NCBI GenBank assembly: GCA_049646625.1
Contig: JBARWE010000235.1
Coordinates: 1-6,551, forward strand
Origin: PRO6 sp049646625
Lineage (GTDB): Bacteria; Pseudomonadota; Alphaproteobacteria; Rhizobiales; Xanthobacteraceae
Length of the DNA: 6,551 bases
Reading direction: 5' to 3'
The position numbers and the translations under genes are program-made. Positions 6,281 to 6,551 of the stretch are shown in pieces. Under the pieces are notes generated by a model. That model had not been told where the DNA came from. It was given only the letters and a program-made list of their open reading frames with translations, and made no database searches. Within the stretch, counting starts at the first letter, position 1; each line of letters opens with the position of its first letter.

Positions 6281-6551
6281 GTGGCACGTCATCACCTGCG
6301 CAGCTACCTCGAAACCCTGGCCCACTGGCGCCGCCCCGGGGCCGCCCCCTCCTCGGCCGCGACCCGCAAGGTCAACCTGGCGCTGCAGGGCGGCGGCGCG
6401 CACGGCGCCTTCACCTGGGGCGTGCTCGACCAGCTATTGGCCGACGGCCGGCTGACCATCACCGGCCTCTCCGGTGCCTCGGCCGGCGCGGTCAATGCCG
6501 TGATGGTGGCCGACGGCCTCGCCCGCGGCGGCCCGGAGGAGGCGCGCAACC
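6281..6551 (+). CDS. Patatin-like phospholipase, N-terminal part (cut by right edge)
   Basis: The first 90 codons of a patatin-like serine hydrolase, likely a lipid acyl hydrolase, run off the right edge. After about 30 polar residues the patatin core begins: VNLALQGGGAHGAFTWGVLD at 31-50 contains the Gly-rich oxyanion-hole motif, and LSGASAGAVNAV at 63-74 contains the GxSxG nucleophile elbow with Ser67 as catalytic serine. The partner aspartate of the Ser-Asp dyad lies beyond the window. The start is a GTG at 6281, with GAGG seven bases upstream; there is no in-frame ATG nearby, although the frame stays open further upstream. No signal peptide is apparent, so the protein is probably cytoplasmic or membrane-associated. 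It is divergent from zur across 162 bases, so the two may share control. Substrate and physiological role cannot be told from this fragment. Confidence 0.9.
   Translation, partial: MARHHLRSYLETLAHWRRPGAAPSSAATRKVNLALQGGGAHGAFTWGVLDQLLADGRLTITGLSGASAGAVNAVMVADGLARGGPEEARN

Overview
This GC-rich window looks like core chromosome of an alphaproteobacterium. The sequences of L32, MtgA, IspA, IspG and the Zur-like regulator resemble, from memory, those of the Bradyrhizobium / Rhodopseudomonas group (Nitrobacteraceae). That assignment rests on recall and base composition, not on a search. I see no tRNA or rRNA, insertion sequence, CRISPR array, phage gene or attachment site.

Layout, left to right. 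Minus strand: the start of a four-helix membrane protein cut by the left edge (1-397), ribosomal protein L32 rpmF (448-633), and the monofunctional peptidoglycan glycosyltransferase mtgA (817-1494). Plus strand: a farnesyl-diphosphate synthase ispA (1641-2567), then a DUF1345 membrane protein (2583-3260) probably in the same transcript. Minus strand, meeting DUF1345 tail to tail with a 9-base gap: the MEP-pathway enzyme ispG (3270-4556), an EamA/DMT-type transporter (4635-5543) and a Zur-like Fur-family regulator (5624-6118). Plus strand, divergent from the regulator: the start of a patatin-like phospholipase (from 6281), cut by the right edge.

Functional links. IspG and IspA act early and late in the same isoprenoid route: IspG in the MEP pathway that makes IPP and DMAPP, IspA in condensing these to C15. 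MtgA polymerises lipid II, whose undecaprenyl carrier derives from farnesyl diphosphate. One 4-kb stretch therefore holds an isoprenoid supply enzyme, the prenyl chain-elongation enzyme and a downstream consumer, though in three separately oriented units. The Zur-like regulator shares a 162-base control region with the phospholipase gene and lies upstream of the EamA gene.

Nothing here amounts to a convincing undescribed multi-gene system. The less understood parts are the DUF1345 protein beside ispA, the left-edge membrane protein, the zur/phospholipase control region, and a strong 7-bp hairpin inside the start of ispG. The many other long open frames, several antisense to ispA and ispG, look like GC-rich shadow frames.
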